Shown: positions 28,152 through 37,063 of the stretch, piece after piece
Layout of the letters: each line of letters opens with the position of its first letter
Position numbering within the stretch: the first letter of the stretch is position 1
DNA from: JADJOY01 sp016713535 [NCBI: Deltaproteobacteria bacterium]
Lineage (GTDB): Bacteria > JADJOY01
Reading direction: 5' to 3'
Length of the DNA stretch: 64,000 nucleotides
Assembly: GCA_016713535.1 (NCBI GenBank)
Contig: JADJOY010000025.1
Span: 1 to 64,000, forward strand
Program-made: the position numbers and the translations under genes
Notes under the pieces: model-generated
The model's input: only the letters and a program-made list of their open reading frames with translations
What the model was told of the DNA's origin: nothing
The model's database searches: none

Positions 28152-28736
28152 TCAGGAGCGGCGCAGCAACGAGCGGATCACCCGACGCTCATGGTGCACG
28201 TATTCCCCCACCGAAGTCACGATCAGAAGGGCGGCGCCCACGCTCAGCCCGTCGCGCAGCGCCACCGCCCACGCGGGATGATCGGCGAGCGCCGCGACGA
28301 GCGCGACTCCCACCACCACCAGCTCGAAGAAGGTCGCGGACTTGCCGAGCAGCGAGGGGCGGATGCTGGGGTGGTAGCTGCGGCGCACCCGCAGGGTGAC
28401 GTAGAACGCGACCACCGCCGCGTCGCGCGCCACCACCAGCGCCGCGAGCCACACCGGCAGGACGCCGCGCCACGCGAGCAGCACGAACGCGGTGAAGGCG
28501 AGGGACTTGTCGGCGATCGGATCGAGGTAGCTGCCGAGCTTGGAGCGCTGGTCGAGCAGCCGGGCCGCCGCGCCGTCGAGGAGGTCGGTGATCGCGGCGA
28601 GCGTGAACACCCCGAGCGCCGCTTCGGAGGCGCCACGCACCACACACACCACGAACACCGGGATCAACGCGAGCCTGAGCGCGGTCAGCGCGTTGGGCAG
28701 CGTGACGATCCGGTCCGAGGGCGTCGAGCTCTGCAT
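28152..28736 (-). CDS. CDP-alcohol phosphatidyltransferase
   Basis: 194 residues. The family signature DG-x2-AR-x8-G-x3-D-x3-D is present as LLDGAAARLLDQRSKLGSYLD continuing into PIADK (about residues 52-77). Several hydrophobic segments surround it (LALIPVFVVCVV, VFTLAAITDLL, VLPVWLAALVVA, FFELVVVGVALVAALA). The enzyme class joins a CDP-activated diacylglycerol to an alcohol. Length fits PgsA or bacterial cardiolipin-synthase-like members; the exact acceptor is unresolved. Confidence 0.9.
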   Translation of the reverse strand: MQSSTPSDRIVTLPNALTALRLALIPVFVVCVVRGASEAALGVFTLAAITDLLDGAAARLLDQRSKLGSYLDPIADKSLAFTAFVLLAWRGVLPVWLAALVVARDAAVVAFYVTLRVRRSYHPSIRPSLLGKSATFFELVVVGVALVAALADHPAWAVALRDGLSVGAALLIVTSVGEYVHHERRVIRSLLRRS

Positions 28737-28920
28737 CCGGCCACTCGCGGGAGCGGGCGCGTCGCGAGCGAGCCCGGCGGCGACGCGAGAAGACTGCTTC
28801 GGCCGAAGCCTACTCGCGGCGAGCGCGAGCGGGGAGGAGGACGGAACGAGCGGATCCTTTGCGATGGCGTTCGGGCGCGATCGGGGCTACCGTCTCGGTC
28901 GCCGCCGCCCCTCCGAGGTC

Positions 28921-29802
28921 ATGGCTCCTCTCGTCCCCGACCCGCTTCGAAGTCCCCTTCCGCGCGAGCGGCGCGACTCGCCCGGCGCGCCCTTCCCCGC
29001 GACCGATCCGACCACCGACTTCGTCGCCGCCGGACAGGGCGGCGCGGACGAGATCCCCGGCGCGCTGCGTGGCGCGCTCGATCGACTCGCCCTGCGATGG
29101 CAGCTCGGCGAGTGGGCACCCGGCCAGGTGGCGCCGCGTTGCTGGCGGACCCTGGTTCCGGCGCGTGGCGCGATCGAGAGCTGGAACCGGCTGCGCTCAC
29201 TCGCCGACGAGACCGGCTGCTGGCCGGTGGTGATCGGCGGCCCCGACGACGAAGTCGCGCACGCAGCCGCGCTGCGCGAGTCGCTCGACTCGACCGACGC
29301 GCTGGTTCGTGACGGGCTCGTGCTGGACGTGGACGAGTGGCTCACGGACGAGGCCGCGATCGATCCCGACCTGGTGCGCGAGGTCGACGATGGCTCGCCG
29401 TTCGGCTCGGCGCGCGTGATCACCCACCGCATCCTCGATGCGCCGCCGTGGCGGCTGCGGCGCGCCGGCAACGGCACGTTGCTGTGGGTGGAATCGCCGC
29501 ACTCGTGGGACGTGCCGGCGATCCTGCGCTTCGGTGGCTGGAACTCGTGCCCACCGACCGCGGTTCACGTGGCCATGCTGCATCGCTGGCACCGGCGATG
29601 GGGCGCCGAGCTGGTGGGGCTGTCGCGCGACCGGCTCGAGGTGGCCGTGGCCCGGCAGCCGCGAACCCGTCCCGAGGCGCTGGCGCTGGCGCGCGAGCAC
29701 TTCCTCTATTGCGAGGAGCTGGTGCTCGCCGAGCACGGCTCGATCCGGGCGCTGGCCGCGGCGCTGTTGGTGAGCCGGGTCTGGTCCTTCCGCTGGGACT
29801 GA
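28921..29802 (+). CDS. DUF4253 domain protein
   Basis: 293 residues from the ATG at 28921; an ATG at 28864 is an alternative. The C-terminal region has the DUF4253 pattern: WPVVIGG, the acidic DVDEWL, VAMLHRWHRRWGAELVGLSR, TRPEALALAREHFLYCEE and a final LAAALLVSRVWSFRWD. These proteins are widespread and uncharacterised. It is followed directly by the 29.8-31.56 kb repeat array. Confidence 0.8.
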   Translation: MAPLVPDPLRSPLPRERRDSPGAPFPATDPTTDFVAAGQGGADEIPGALRGALDRLALRWQLGEWAPGQVAPRCWRTLVPARGAIESWNRLRSLADETGCWPVVIGGPDDEVAHAAALRESLDSTDALVRDGLVLDVDEWLTDEAAIDPDLVREVDDGSPFGSARVITHRILDAPPWRLRRAGNGTLLWVESPHSWDVPAILRFGGWNSCPPTAVHVAMLHRWHRRWGAELVGLSRDRLEVAVARQPRTRPEALALAREHFLYCEELVLAEHGSIRALAAALLVSRVWSFRWD

Positions 29803-29809
29803 CCCCCTG

Positions 29810-31562
29810 GAGGGCCCGCCTCCGGCGGACCGTGCCCGGCGATACGGTCGGGCGTAGGCGTTGGCGCGAGCCCCGATTCCTGTCCCATCCCGGCCGTACA
29901 GGGATCGACGACATCCTCGACGAAGCGCAGTCGCGTATCGCCGGTCGCGCGGAGCGCGACCCTCCGAACGGGGAGGGGCACGCGTCGCGTGCCCGGCGAT
30001 ACGGTCGGGCGCAGGCGTCGGCGCGAGCCCCGATTCCTGTCCCATCCCGGCCGTACAGGGATCGACGACATCCTCGACGAAACGCAGTCGCGTATCGCCG
30101 GTCGCGCGACGCGCGACCCTCCGGACGGCCGGGGAGGGGCACGCGTTGCGTGCTCGGCGATTCGATCGGGCGCAGGCGTCGGCGCGAGCCCCGATTCCTG
30201 TCCCATCCCGGCCGTACAGGGATCGCCGACATCGTCGACGAAGCGCAGTCGCGTATCGCCGGTCGCGCGACGCGCGACCCTCCGAACGGCCGGGGAGGGG
30301 CACGCGTCGCGTGCCCGGCGATTCGATCGGGCGCAGGCGTCGGCGCGAGCCCCGATTCCTGTCCGATCCCGGCCGTACAGGGATCGCCGACATCGTCGAC
30401 GAAGCGCAGTCGCGTATCGCCGGTCGCGCGACGCGCGACCCCTCCGGACGGCCGGGGAGGGGCACGCGTCGCGTGCCCGGCGATACGATCGGGCGCTGGT
30501 GTCGGCGCGAGCCCCGATTCCTGTCCCATCCCGGCCGTACAGGGATCGACGACATCCTCGACGAAGCGCAGTCGCGTCTCGCCGGTCGCGCGACGCGCGA
30601 CCCTCCGGACGGCCGGGGAGGGGCACGCGTCGCGTGCCCGGCGATACGATCGGGAGCGGGCGTCGGCCCGAGCCCCGATCCCTGTCCCATCCCGGCCGTG
30701 CAGGGCGCGACGACATCCTAGACGTAGCGCAGTCGCGCATCGCCGGTCGCGCGACGCGCGACCCTCCGGACGGCGGGGAGCGGCACGCGTCGCTGCCCGG
30801 CGATACGTCGGGCGCAGGCGTCGACCCGAGCCCCGATTCCTGTCCCATCCCGGCCGTACAGGGATCGACGACATCCTCGACGTAGCGCAGTCGCGCATCG
30901 CCGGTCGCGCGACGCGCGACCCTCCGGACGGCCGGGGAGGGGCACGCGTCGCGTGCCCGGCGATACGGTCGGGCGCAGGCGTCGGCGCGAGCCCCGATTC
31001 CTGTCCCATCCCGGCCGTACAGGGATCGACGACATCCTCGACGAAGCGCAGTCGCGTATCGCCGGTCGCGCGACGCGCGACCCTCCGGACGGCCGGGGAG
31101 CGGCACGCGTTGCGTGCCCGGCGATACGGTCGGGCGCTGGCGTCGGCGCGAGCCCCGATTCCTGTCCCATCCCGGCCGTACAGGGATCGCCGACATCCTC
31201 GACGTAGCGGAGTCGCGCATCGCCGGTCGCGCGACGCGCGACCCTCCGAGGCCGGGAGGGGCACGCGTCGCGTGCCCGGCGATACGGTCGGGCGCTGGCG
31301 TCGGCGCGAGCCCCGATTCCTGTCCGATCCCGGCCGTACAGGGATCGCCGACATCGTCGACGAAGCGCAGTCGCGTATCGCCGGTCGCGCGACGCGCGAC
31401 CTCCGAGGGGGGGGCGCGCGCCCGAGGGCGCTCGGCGCGAGCCCCGATTCCTGTCGATCCCGGCCTACAGGGATCGCCGACATCGTCGACGAAGCGCAGT
31501 CGCGTATCGCCGGTCGCGCGACGCGCGACCCTCCGGACGGCCGGGGAGGGGCACGCGTCGCC
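29810..31562. repeat. Tandem array of about 161-bp units
   Basis: Eleven units fill the gap between the DUF4253 gene and nadA. The core CCCCGATTCC (CCCCGATCCC in one unit) begins at 29871, 30028, 30189, 30350, 30512, 30673, 30831, 30992, 31153, 31311 and 31442: spacings 157-162 bp, the last 131. Each full unit has two hairpins back to back: GGTCGCGC-GAC-GCGCGACC then CTCC, a short spacer, GGAGG, then GGCACGCG-T-CGCGTGCC. Single-base differences and short deletions separate copies. The long open frames through it on both strands follow from a high-GC repeat and encode no recognisable protein. Confidence 0.95.
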
Positions 31563-31631
31563 AGCGCGCCCGCGCCGCGCTGTTAGGCTGCGGAGCTTCT
31601 CCCGCGTCTCGCGTTTTCCTAGGAGGCCCCC

Positions 31632-32984
31632 GTGGCGAACGCTGCCGCAGCCCGGCACGTCACCGAAGATCGCTCCATCCGCTCGAGCGGCATCGTGCTC
31701 GAGCCGGGCATGCCGATCTGCCAGATGGATCTGCCGCTCGACTGGTACCAGGAAGAGTTCAAGCCCTACGCCGAGGAGTATCTGGCGCTCGAGAGCCGTG
31801 CGCCGGAGGTGGTGCTGCCGTGGATGGACTCGTACATCCGCCCCGCCCTCGACCACTTCGGGCCCAGGCTGATGTTGCTCGCGCACTACTACATGGGCGG
31901 CGAGATCGTGAAGCTCGTCGAGCGCTACGGCGGCAAGGTCGCCGACAGCTACCTGCTCGCGCGCCAGGCGGTGTTGCACCCGGACACCAAGATCTTCGTC
32001 GAGTCGGCGGTGCACTTCATGGCCGAGGCGATCGCGATCCTCGCCGCGCCCGATCAAGAGGTCTACATCACCAACCCCAAGGCCGGTTGCACGATGGAGA
32101 TGCTCGCCAAGGAGCACATGGTGCTGCCCGCGTTCGACTACCTCGTCGAGCGCTTCGGCGACGAGCTCCTCGGCATCGCCTACATGAACACCTCGGGGCG
32201 CTTGAAGGCGCTCGCGGGCCAGACCGGCGGTGCCTGCTGCACCAGCTCGCACGCCGAGAAGGTGGTGCGCTGGGCGAGCAAGCTCGGTAAGCGGATCTTC
32301 TCCCTCCCGTACCAGCACCTGGGCGACAACGTCGCGCGCCAGGTCGGCATCGATCCCGCGCGCATCTTCCGCTGGCCCGGCGGGCTCGAGGGCATGCACT
32401 ACGTCCCGAGCGGCGCCGACGAGGAGCGCCTCGACCGCGCCGAGATGATCCTGTGGGGAGCCTTCTGCGGCGTGCACACGGTGTTCTCGATCTCGCAGAT
32501 CGAGTACTGGCGAGCGCGCGGCCACCGCGTGCTGGTCCACCCCGAGTGCACCAAGGAGGTGGTCGCCGCCGCCGACGGTAACGGCTCGACCAACTACCTG
32601 TGGAACGAGGTCATGAAGGCCCCCGCCGGGGCGAAGCTCGCGATCGGCACCGAGGCCCACTTCGTGAAGAACGCTCGCGAGCAAGGGCGGCTGCGCGGCG
32701 TGGAGGTCGTGAACCTCGCCGACATCCCCGAGGCCGACCGCGGCTCGGCCGGCTGCGGCTGCGCGACCATGAGCCGGAACGACCCGCCCCACTTGGTGGC
32801 GATGCTCGACCTGCTGCGCAAGGGCACGCCGCCGAGCCTGAACCGCGTGCTCGCCGGCGACGTCGTCAACGAGCGCACCGGCTGGCGCGAGCGGATGCAC
32901 GACGCCGATCGCGCCGCGCTGGTGCGCCACGCGCGCGCGTCGCTGGAGCGGATGATCGAGGTCACCGAGGCCTCCCCGGGCTGA
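31632..32984 (+). CDS. nadA: Quinolinate synthase
   Basis: 450 residues from a GTG at 31632 with AGGAGG at 31620-31625, an ideal distance. NadA condenses iminoaspartate with DHAP to quinolinate using a 4Fe-4S cluster. Candidate ligands: Cys153 in NPKAGCTMEM, Cys279 in WGAFCGVHTVF and one of Cys375/377 in GSAGCGCATM. LLAHYYMGGEIV and TSSHAEKVV fit substrate-binding segments. At 450 residues it is longer than the roughly 300-350 of many NadA, with an extended N-terminus. No nadB or nadC is nearby; upstream is the repeat array. Confidence 0.93.
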   Translation: MANAAAARHVTEDRSIRSSGIVLEPGMPICQMDLPLDWYQEEFKPYAEEYLALESRAPEVVLPWMDSYIRPALDHFGPRLMLLAHYYMGGEIVKLVERYGGKVADSYLLARQAVLHPDTKIFVESAVHFMAEAIAILAAPDQEVYITNPKAGCTMEMLAKEHMVLPAFDYLVERFGDELLGIAYMNTSGRLKALAGQTGGACCTSSHAEKVVRWASKLGKRIFSLPYQHLGDNVARQVGIDPARIFRWPGGLEGMHYVPSGADEERLDRAEMILWGAFCGVHTVFSISQIEYWRARGHRVLVHPECTKEVVAAADGNGSTNYLWNEVMKAPAGAKLAIGTEAHFVKNAREQGRLRGVEVVNLADIPEADRGSAGCGCATMSRNDPPHLVAMLDLLRKGTPPSLNRVLAGDVVNERTGWRERMHDADRAALVRHARASLERMIEVTEASPG

Positions 32985-33100
32985 GCGCGATGGCGCGCGC
33001 TCCGGGGCGGCGAGGGCGCCCGGGTTGAGTCGCGGCACCGTTGCCCTCACAATGCACGGCGGATCGCTCTCCTCCCTCTCGCCCGTTCCGGCGGCCGCCG

Positions 33101-34825
33101 ATGAACCAGACCGACTCGGGTCGTGAACGGCGCAAGAACCGCCGACTCGACGTCTCCTTCCCGGCGCGCTTCACCGCCGACGGGCGTACGATCCACCGCG
33201 CGGTGGTGCGCTCGCTGAGCGCCGAGGGGATGTTCCTCGAGACCACCACGCTGGTCTCGATCGGCACCACGATCCGCGTCCTGGCACCGCTCGCCGACGA
33301 GAACCCGCAGCCCGTCCGCACCAAGGCGACGGTCCTCTACCACAACCGCCGCGGCACCGCGGGCGCCGTGATCGGCTTCGGCCTCCAGTTCGTGGCGCCG
33401 CCCGCCGGCGTCGCCGAGCGCATCGAACGCTTCCTCGAATTCGGACCTCGGCTGGTGCCGACCGACGAGGTCGGCGGCATCGCGTGGCCCGTCGAGGTGC
33501 CCGCGATCGACCCGGGCTGGCATCCGGTGTCGTGGTGGGCGCTCGATCCGGAGACGTCCGACGTCGCGAGCGCACCCTCGGGAGCCGAGTCGGCGATGGA
33601 GCGGCTGGGGCGCTGGCTCGGCAGCCTCCCCGAGGACGTCGCCGCCGAGCCGGGCGCGCGGGTGGCCTTCCATTTCCACGGCAAGGCGCTCGCTCCCGCC
33701 AGCGGCGTGCGACGCGACTGGGTCGAGCACGCTCCACTGCGCAAGGCGCTGACCGCGCAGATGTGGGCGATCGAGTCGCTCGAGGCGGCCGAGTGGAATC
33801 TGATCGAGCTCGGCCGCGAACACTCGGCCGCGATCGGCGCGGCGGGCCGCGTGCTGGAGGCCGCGCGCGAGGAGCTCACCGGAGCGCCGCCGAGCTTCGC
33901 GGAGGCCCGGGCGAGCGAGAGCGCCCCGGAAGGCGGCGAGAGCACGGGCCAGCTCACGGGCGGCGACGAGAGCGACGAGCTGGCTCCGCTCTCCGACGAG
34001 ATCCACGACTGGAACGAGATCTCGATCGCGCTCGCCGACGTGAGCCGTTTCCTCGACGTGCTGCGTTACAACCTGCAAGGCTTACCGCTGCTCGAGCCGA
34101 GCGCGGTGAGCTCCGCCGAGCCGCCGAGCGACGATTTCCTGCGCGGCGCGGTCCAGGACGTCGCGCACGTCGCCTCGCGCCTCGCCGGCACCGAGCCGCG
34201 CGCCGCCGGCTCCGAGAAGGATGGCGGAGCCCAGCCCGAGGCGGCGGCGGGGTCCGGCGGGGGCGCGGCGCTCACGATCTCGCGCCGCCACGCGTTCGGG
34301 GTCCTCGGCGCCCTGGCGGTCGCAACAGTGGTGGCGATCACGATCCAGACCGTGCGCGCGCGGCCGCCCGATGCCTACACACGCTACCTGCCGATCGCCA
34401 AGGAGGCGCTGAGCGCGCTGCGCGCTCGCAACGCCGACCGCCTCGAGGACCGGCTCTCAGGAGCACGCGCGGCGCTCGGCTCGTCCACCGAGACCTACCC
34501 CTCCACGGTCGCACTCGAGCTCGGCCTTACCGCGCTGCGTTACCTCCAGTCGAGCGCCGCTCTCGACGGGCCGGCACAAGCGATGCATGAGCCTCCATGG
34601 GGTCCGGGTAAGCGGTATCCGGACCGGCAGACCTACGAGCAATGGCGCGAGCGTGACCGAACCCGAGCCGACGGCTGGATCGATACCAGCGAGCAGATCG
34701 CGGCCGGAATTCTGAACGACGGCGCGCCTTTCGCTCGGGAGCGGGAAAATTCCGCTTTCGAGGCCCTGGAGGCGGGACGGCAATGGCTGAGCGAACGGCA
34801 ACATCAGGTCGAGATGATGCGCTGA
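33101..34825 (+). CDS. PilZ-domain membrane protein
   Basis: 574 residues. The N-terminal PilZ domain begins with RRKNRRLDVSFPARF and has the second motif as VRSLSAEGMFLE, the RxxxR and (D/N)xSxxG-like signatures of c-di-GMP binding; the second motif has Leu-Ser-Ala-Glu-Gly. A long, acidic, low-complexity middle is followed by a single membrane helix near 397-417 (FGVLGALAVATVVAITIQTV) and a helical periplasmic C-terminus with a conserved-looking PPWGPGKRYPDRQTYEQWR. Its last 43 bases overlap the pseudopilin start, suggesting co-expression. Confidence 0.75.
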   Translation: MNQTDSGRERRKNRRLDVSFPARFTADGRTIHRAVVRSLSAEGMFLETTTLVSIGTTIRVLAPLADENPQPVRTKATVLYHNRRGTAGAVIGFGLQFVAPPAGVAERIERFLEFGPRLVPTDEVGGIAWPVEVPAIDPGWHPVSWWALDPETSDVASAPSGAESAMERLGRWLGSLPEDVAAEPGARVAFHFHGKALAPASGVRRDWVEHAPLRKALTAQMWAIESLEAAEWNLIELGREHSAAIGAAGRVLEAAREELTGAPPSFAEARASESAPEGGESTGQLTGGDESDELAPLSDEIHDWNEISIALADVSRFLDVLRYNLQGLPLLEPSAVSSAEPPSDDFLRGAVQDVAHVASRLAGTEPRAAGSEKDGGAQPEAAAGSGGGAALTISRRHAFGVLGALAVATVVAITIQTVRARPPDAYTRYLPIAKEALSALRARNADRLEDRLSGARAALGSSTETYPSTVALELGLTALRYLQSSAALDGPAQAMHEPPWGPGKRYPDRQTYEQWRERDRTRADGWIDTSEQIAAGILNDGAPFARERENSAFEALEAGRQWLSERQHQVEMMR

Positions 34826-35304
34826 TCCGGTCACGTTCCACCCTCCGAAGCGTCAGAGGATTTACGCTCGTCGAGCTGCTTTTGGTCATCGCGGTGATCG
34901 GGATCCTGTCCGCGATCGCCGTTCCGCAGCTCCTCGGCGCTCGTGAGAAGGGGCGCGTCGCCACCTGCGACAGCCTCTTCCACGCGCTCGACGGCGAGAT
35001 CGCCAACGAGATGGATCGGGTCGTGAACGCGACCAACCACCAGCCGAGCTGCGGCAACATGGGCACGAGCTGGAACGACATCGCGATCATGCGCTGCGTC
35101 GCGCAGAAGCACGCCGGCGAAGACAACCCGCGGAACCGCAGCCAGCGCGCGTACATCAACTACTACGAGCAGCCGAGCGGCTACTCGTCGTGCCAGGTCG
35201 GCCTCGACGAGGAAGGCTCGGGCTTCTGGCAGCTCGGCCTCAAGATCCGCCAGCGCACCACCCGCACCGGCGCCGAGCGCACGTTCTCGATCCACATCGA
35301 CTGA
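34783..35304 (+). CDS. Type IV pilin-like pseudopilin
   Basis: 173 residues. A prepilin peptidase site is clear: cleavage after Gly26 in RSVRG-FTLVELLLVIAVIG, with Glu at mature position 5. The hydrophobic helix is followed by GAREKGRVATCDSLFHALDG. The globular part has four Cys (CDS, CGN, RCVAQ, SCQVG) and could hold two disulfides. The leader of 26 residues is longer than usual. No secretion ATPase, assembly protein or prepilin peptidase is nearby. The gene starts inside the PilZ gene's 3' end. Confidence 0.88.
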   Translation: MAERTATSGRDDALIRSRSTLRSVRGFTLVELLLVIAVIGILSAIAVPQLLGAREKGRVATCDSLFHALDGEIANEMDRVVNATNHQPSCGNMGTSWNDIAIMRCVAQKHAGEDNPRNRSQRAYINYYEQPSGYSSCQVGLDEEGSGFWQLGLKIRQRTTRTGAERTFSIHID

Positions 35305-35404
35305 GGCGCGGCCGCGCCAGCCCCCTTCCCTTCGCCCCCTCCGCGCGCCGGGAGATCCCACGATCTTCCGGCGCGTCGTGTTTTCGCGGGGCGGCGACGC
35401 GCGC

Positions 35405-35590
35405 GGACGTCGCGCGGGGGCGCGATCGACAGGCTGGAGCGCGCGCGCTCCGTCGCGGCCGTGCCCGACGTGACGCCCCGGCCCGCCGGAGGCGGGCCCT
35501 CCACACCGATACAGCGATCGACGCTTGCGGGGACGCGCGCGCTCCGTCGTATCGCCGGGCACGCGACGCGCGTCCCTCCGGCTCACGCGG
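35405..35590. repeat. Single unit of the 38 kb repeat (island)
   Basis: One near-complete unit sits between the pseudopilin and the second tldD gene. It has GGCCCGCC-GGA-GGCGGGCC then CTCCA, the connector with ATACAGCGATCGACGC, and a GGGCACGCG module whose right arm has changed. Nothing else is seen in 35305-35629. Confidence 0.75.
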
Positions 35591-35629
35591 TTGGGCGCGG
35601 GCCGAGCCGGCCCCTACAATGGGCTCGCC

Positions 35630-37063
35630 ATGATCTCCGAGCTCGAAGCCCGCTTCCGGGATGTGATCCCGAGCGTCCAGTTCTGCTCGCTGCGCTTCGT
35701 GCGCGAGCGCCAGGAGCACCTCGAGGTGCGCCGCGGCGTGCTGCAGCCGGTCGAACGCAGCGAGGACGTGGGCGTGATGTTCACGGTCATCGACCACGGC
35801 GGCGTCGGTTACGCCGCCACCTCGGATCTCACGCCGAGCGGGCTCAGCGCCGCCGCGCGGCGCGCCGCCGAGTGGGCGCGCGCCACCCGGACTCGCGCGA
35901 TCTCGGCCTTCGCCAACCCGCCCACCGCGAGCCACGTCGGCAGCTACGCGAGCCCGGTCGAGCGCCCCTGGGCCTCGCTCGCCCTCGGCGACAAGATCGG
36001 GCTGCTGAGCCGCGAGTGCGCGCGCCTCGCGGTCGACGACGCGATCGTCGACTGGTCCGCGGGCCTGTGGCACGTCGACAGCGAGACGCTCCACCTCACC
36101 ACCAACGGCGGGCGCGTCCACCAGGCGCTCGAGATCCTGGTCCCGGAGCTGCGCGCCTCGGCGAACCGCGGTGACGAGACCCAGACCCGCACGTTCGCGG
36201 CGGGCCAGCACTGCCGTCAGGGTGGCCTCGAGATCCTCGACGAGGTCGGCTACTTCGCCGCCGCGCCGCGGGTCGCCGCCGAGGCCCTCGAGCTCCTCGA
36301 CGCGCCCGACTGCCCGTCCGGCGTCATGGACCTGATCCTGGCGCCCGACCAGATGATCCTGCAGATCCACGAGTCGATCGGACATCCGCTCGAGCTCGAC
36401 CGCATCCTCGGCGACGAGCGCAACTATGCCGGGCGGAGCTTCGTCACGCCGGACATGATCGGCAGCTACCGCTACGGCTCCGAGCTGCTCAACGTGACGT
36501 TCGATCCGACCCGCCCCGGCGAGCTCGCGAGCTACGCGTTCGACGACGTCGGCCAGCCCGCCACCCGCGAGCTGCTCATCCAGGACGGCCTCCTGGTGCG
36601 GTCGCTCGGTGGGCTCACCTCGCAGGTGCGATCGGGGCTGCCCGGAGTCGCGAACTCGCGCGCGACGAGCTGGAACCGCGCGCCCATCGACCGCATGGCG
36701 AACCTCAACCTCGAGCCCGGCACCTCGACCTTCGCCGAGCTGGTGGGCGCGGTCGAGAGCGGCGTGTACATGGAGACCAACTGCTCGTGGTCCATCGACG
36801 ACTCGCGGAACAAGTTCCAGTTCGGCTGCGAGCGCGCGCGGCTGATCCGCGACGGCGAGCTCGGCCCGGTGCTCAAGAACCCGAACTACCGCGGGGTGTC
36901 GGCGACCTTCTGGCGCAACCTCGCCGGCGTGGGCGACGCCAGCACCGTGGAGGTGCTCGGCACGCCGTATTGCGGCAAGGGTGAGCCCAACCAGACGATC
37001 CGCGTCGGCCACGCCTCGCCGCCGTGCCGCTTCACCGGCGTCGACGTCTTCGGTGGCGCGTGA
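35630..37063 (+). CDS. TldD-family zinc metalloprotease, divergent paralogue
   Basis: 477 residues from the ATG at 35630. The metal motif is HESIGH (247-252). Flanking marks differ from the first TldD: DQMILQIHESIGHPLELDR, GDERNYAGRSFVTPDM, EPGTSTFAELVGAVESGVYM and TNCSWSIDDSRNKFQFGCE. Its stop overlaps the next gene's ATG by one base (TGATG). It is clearly a separate subfamily from the copy at 24395, so not a recent duplication. Confidence 0.9.
   Translation: MISELEARFRDVIPSVQFCSLRFVRERQEHLEVRRGVLQPVERSEDVGVMFTVIDHGGVGYAATSDLTPSGLSAAARRAAEWARATRTRAISAFANPPTASHVGSYASPVERPWASLALGDKIGLLSRECARLAVDDAIVDWSAGLWHVDSETLHLTTNGGRVHQALEILVPELRASANRGDETQTRTFAAGQHCRQGGLEILDEVGYFAAAPRVAAEALELLDAPDCPSGVMDLILAPDQMILQIHESIGHPLELDRILGDERNYAGRSFVTPDMIGSYRYGSELLNVTFDPTRPGELASYAFDDVGQPATRELLIQDGLLVRSLGGLTSQVRSGLPGVANSRATSWNRAPIDRMANLNLEPGTSTFAELVGAVESGVYMETNCSWSIDDSRNKFQFGCERARLIRDGELGPVLKNPNYRGVSATFWRNLAGVGDASTVEVLGTPYCGKGEPNQTIRVGHASPPCRFTGVDVFGGA

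Noticed and set aside
25864-28281. 805-codon plus-strand open frame opposite the ankyrin gene
   Set aside because: Antisense shadow of a high-GC gene; the minus-strand reading has clear ankyrin repeats.
29810-31562. CRISPR array
   Set aside because: Repeats are about 161 bp and contiguous, with no unique spacers of 30-40 bp and no cas genes in the window.
29337-33050. Very long open frames through the 29.8-31.56 kb repeats on both strands (749 and 1114 codons)
   Set aside because: They follow the repeat period, are Arg/Pro/Ser-rich without domains, and arise because the GC-rich unit lacks stops; one also runs antisense through nadA.
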